22,334 bases of DNA from a virus. The notes beneath the pieces were generated by a model that worked only from the letters and a program-made list of their open reading frames with translations, was not told the origin of the DNA and made no database searches. Of this stretch, positions 21,433 to 22,334 are shown in pieces; the first letter of the stretch is position 1, and each line of letters starts with the position of its first letter. Where the stretch lies: positions 1 to 22,334 of IMG/VR virus record IMGVR_UViG_3300030101_000718. One strand, 5' to 3'. Made by a program: the position numbers and the translations under genes.

Positions 21433-21718
21433 TACTAACCTCCCTGACTAATCTATTTAAATACCACTGTCCTTTCTGTAAATCTTCTAATGGTTCTCCT
21501 TTAAATTTATATCTAGAAACATATTTTAATATATTACCTTTTAGATATCCATGAAACTCATCACTAGTCATGCAATCACGAATGACATCAATAGTTTCTT
21601 TTTTACCATGTAGATAGTGTGGAGGTGCATTTACATTATCATATACAGTTTCATTCTCATATGATATATCATGACCATGATCTTTTTTATGTATGTATGT
21701 TCTTTTATCTTTTACCAT
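21419..21718 (-). CDS. DUF3310-like protein (SaV / T7 gp1.7-related family)
   Basis: This 99 aa protein matches the family pattern known to me as DUF3310: VNAPPHYLHGKKETIDVIRD near residues 29-48, then GYLKGNILKYVSRYKFKGEP near 57-76 and EDLQKGQWYLNRLVRE near 77-93. The family includes phage proteins; T7 gp1.7, reported as a nucleotide kinase, has been annotated with this domain. No P-loop is visible here. AGGAGAG (- strand) supports the ATG. The overlap with the upstream phosphoesterase gene (14 bases) places both in one operon. A role in nucleotide metabolism is possible. Confidence 0.72.
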   Translation of the reverse strand: MVKDKRTYIHKKDHGHDISYENETVYDNVNAPPHYLHGKKETIDVIRDCMTSDEFHGYLKGNILKYVSRYKFKGEPLEDLQKGQWYLNRLVREVSNGSS

Positions 21719-22334
21719 ATTCTCTCCTAACAGTTTTTATATCTATTAACTCCATATTATAATTACCATCTTTCACTTCTCTTTTAACAATTAAACCACT
21801 CCACCACATATGTTGAGTATCTCTAGCAAAGTGTTCAGTGTGATTTAGATAACATCCTGCAGATAGTGCATGTAATTTTTTACCACTAGGTAATGTAGAT
21901 ACTGCATAATCTAACAAATGACTATGCCCTACTGTAGCAGAAACTTTATGTTTTGTCAATATACTTCGAGCAATATTCTCACCTGATATTGCAGATCCCA
22001 TGATACCAGAGGGTAAGTGATGTGAATAATGCACACCATCTACAACTTTTATAGCTTTATATTTAACTTCTTCCCAACCATGTTGTTTAAATTTAAGATC
22101 ACTAATCTTTAAAGTACCATCAAGTTCTGGATTCTCATCTACAAATCTGTCAATCCTATCCTCATGATTACCATGAATCATAATCTTCTTAGGTCTATGC
22201 TTACCTAATCCTCTGTTAAATAAAGATAATGCTTCATGTGAATGATCCATATCTTGTTGATATCTTCTACCTTCAAAAGATTTTTTACCTCTATCATAAG
22301 AGGATAAAGAATCCATACTACAAAAGTCACCCAT
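21705..22334 (-). CDS. Calcineurin-like metallophosphoesterase, 5'-truncated by window edge
   Basis: The frame is open to the right edge, and its Met at 22334 is probably not the true start. GDFCSMDSLSSYD corresponds to the GD of the second metal motif in this family, so an upstream D-x-H motif is missing. Also seen are SFEGRRYQQD, HGNHEDR near residues 54-60 (GNHE metal motif), VHYSHH near 101-106, and GHSH near 136-139 (final metal motif). Such enzymes hydrolyse phosphomonoesters or diesters using two metal ions; the substrate (nucleic acid, nucleotide or phosphoprotein) cannot be read here. It overlaps the next gene by 14 bases and heads the visible - strand operon. Confidence 0.82.
   Translation of the reverse strand: MGDFCSMDSLSSYDRGKKSFEGRRYQQDMDHSHEALSLFNRGLGKHRPKKIMIHGNHEDRIDRFVDENPELDGTLKISDLKFKQHGWEEVKYKAIKVVDGVHYSHHLPSGIMGSAISGENIARSILTKHKVSATVGHSHLLDYAVSTLPSGKKLHALSAGCYLNHTEHFARDTQHMWWSGLIVKREVKDGNYNMELIDIKTVRREYGKR

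Noticed and set aside
1-22334. CRISPR array, tRNA, integrase, attachment site or insertion sequence
   Set aside because: No regularly spaced repeats, cloverleaf-like sequence, recombinase motifs or terminal inverted repeats were noticed on reading either strand.

Overview
The window is a piece of a tailed double-stranded DNA bacteriophage genome. It is strongly AT-rich and uses AGA for most arginines. It is packed with genes that overlap by one to a few bases. The protein set (AT-rich marine tail fibres, a large ejection-type protein, a 3-TM holin-like protein, many tiny lysine-rich proteins) resembles phages of oligotrophic marine bacteria such as SAR11 or related Alphaproteobacteria. That host is an inference from remembered family resemblance and composition. 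No host gene, tRNA, integrase, IS element or CRISPR array was seen.

Layout, left to right. (1) Positions 3-5912, + strand: a receptor-binding or tail-fibre region. It contains two tandem copies of a four-gene cassette. Each copy is a fibre protein carrying a near-identical linker module, followed by three ~205-223 aa paralogues. The paralogues correspond by position (first to first, second to second, third to third), so the block seems to have duplicated as a unit. A small chaperone-like gene sits inside the second cassette, and a tail-assembly-chaperone-like gene follows it. (2) 5912-13765: probable virion-internal and ejection proteins, including a 1262-residue protein with N-terminal FSDLLPEE repeats and an NPTVHVNN motif, then a virion protein with an NNPGN motif. 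(3) 13765-18358: a membrane and envelope block with a 3-TM holin candidate, several one-TM miniproteins, a lipoprotein, coiled-coil membrane proteins and a secreted acidic protein. No recognisable endolysin is present here. (4) 18358-20423: a conserved 222 aa phage protein followed by eight small, mostly very basic proteins, one with an EF-hand-like loop.

(5) A strong intrinsic terminator at 20477-20515 separates this + strand late-type operon from a convergent - strand operon (20493-22334). The - strand operon encodes a metallophosphoesterase (cut by the window edge), a DUF3310-like protein, and five small proteins. Two of these (20493-20624 and 20849-21013) are easily missed; the last ends inside the terminator hairpin.

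Seventeen gene junctions use the same TAATG arrangement, where the stop and start share one A. This suggests that translation is heavily coupled along long polycistronic messages. The most unusual feature is the duplicated fibre cassette. The bodies of its six paralogues match by position across cassettes, but their N-terminal segments match within each cassette.
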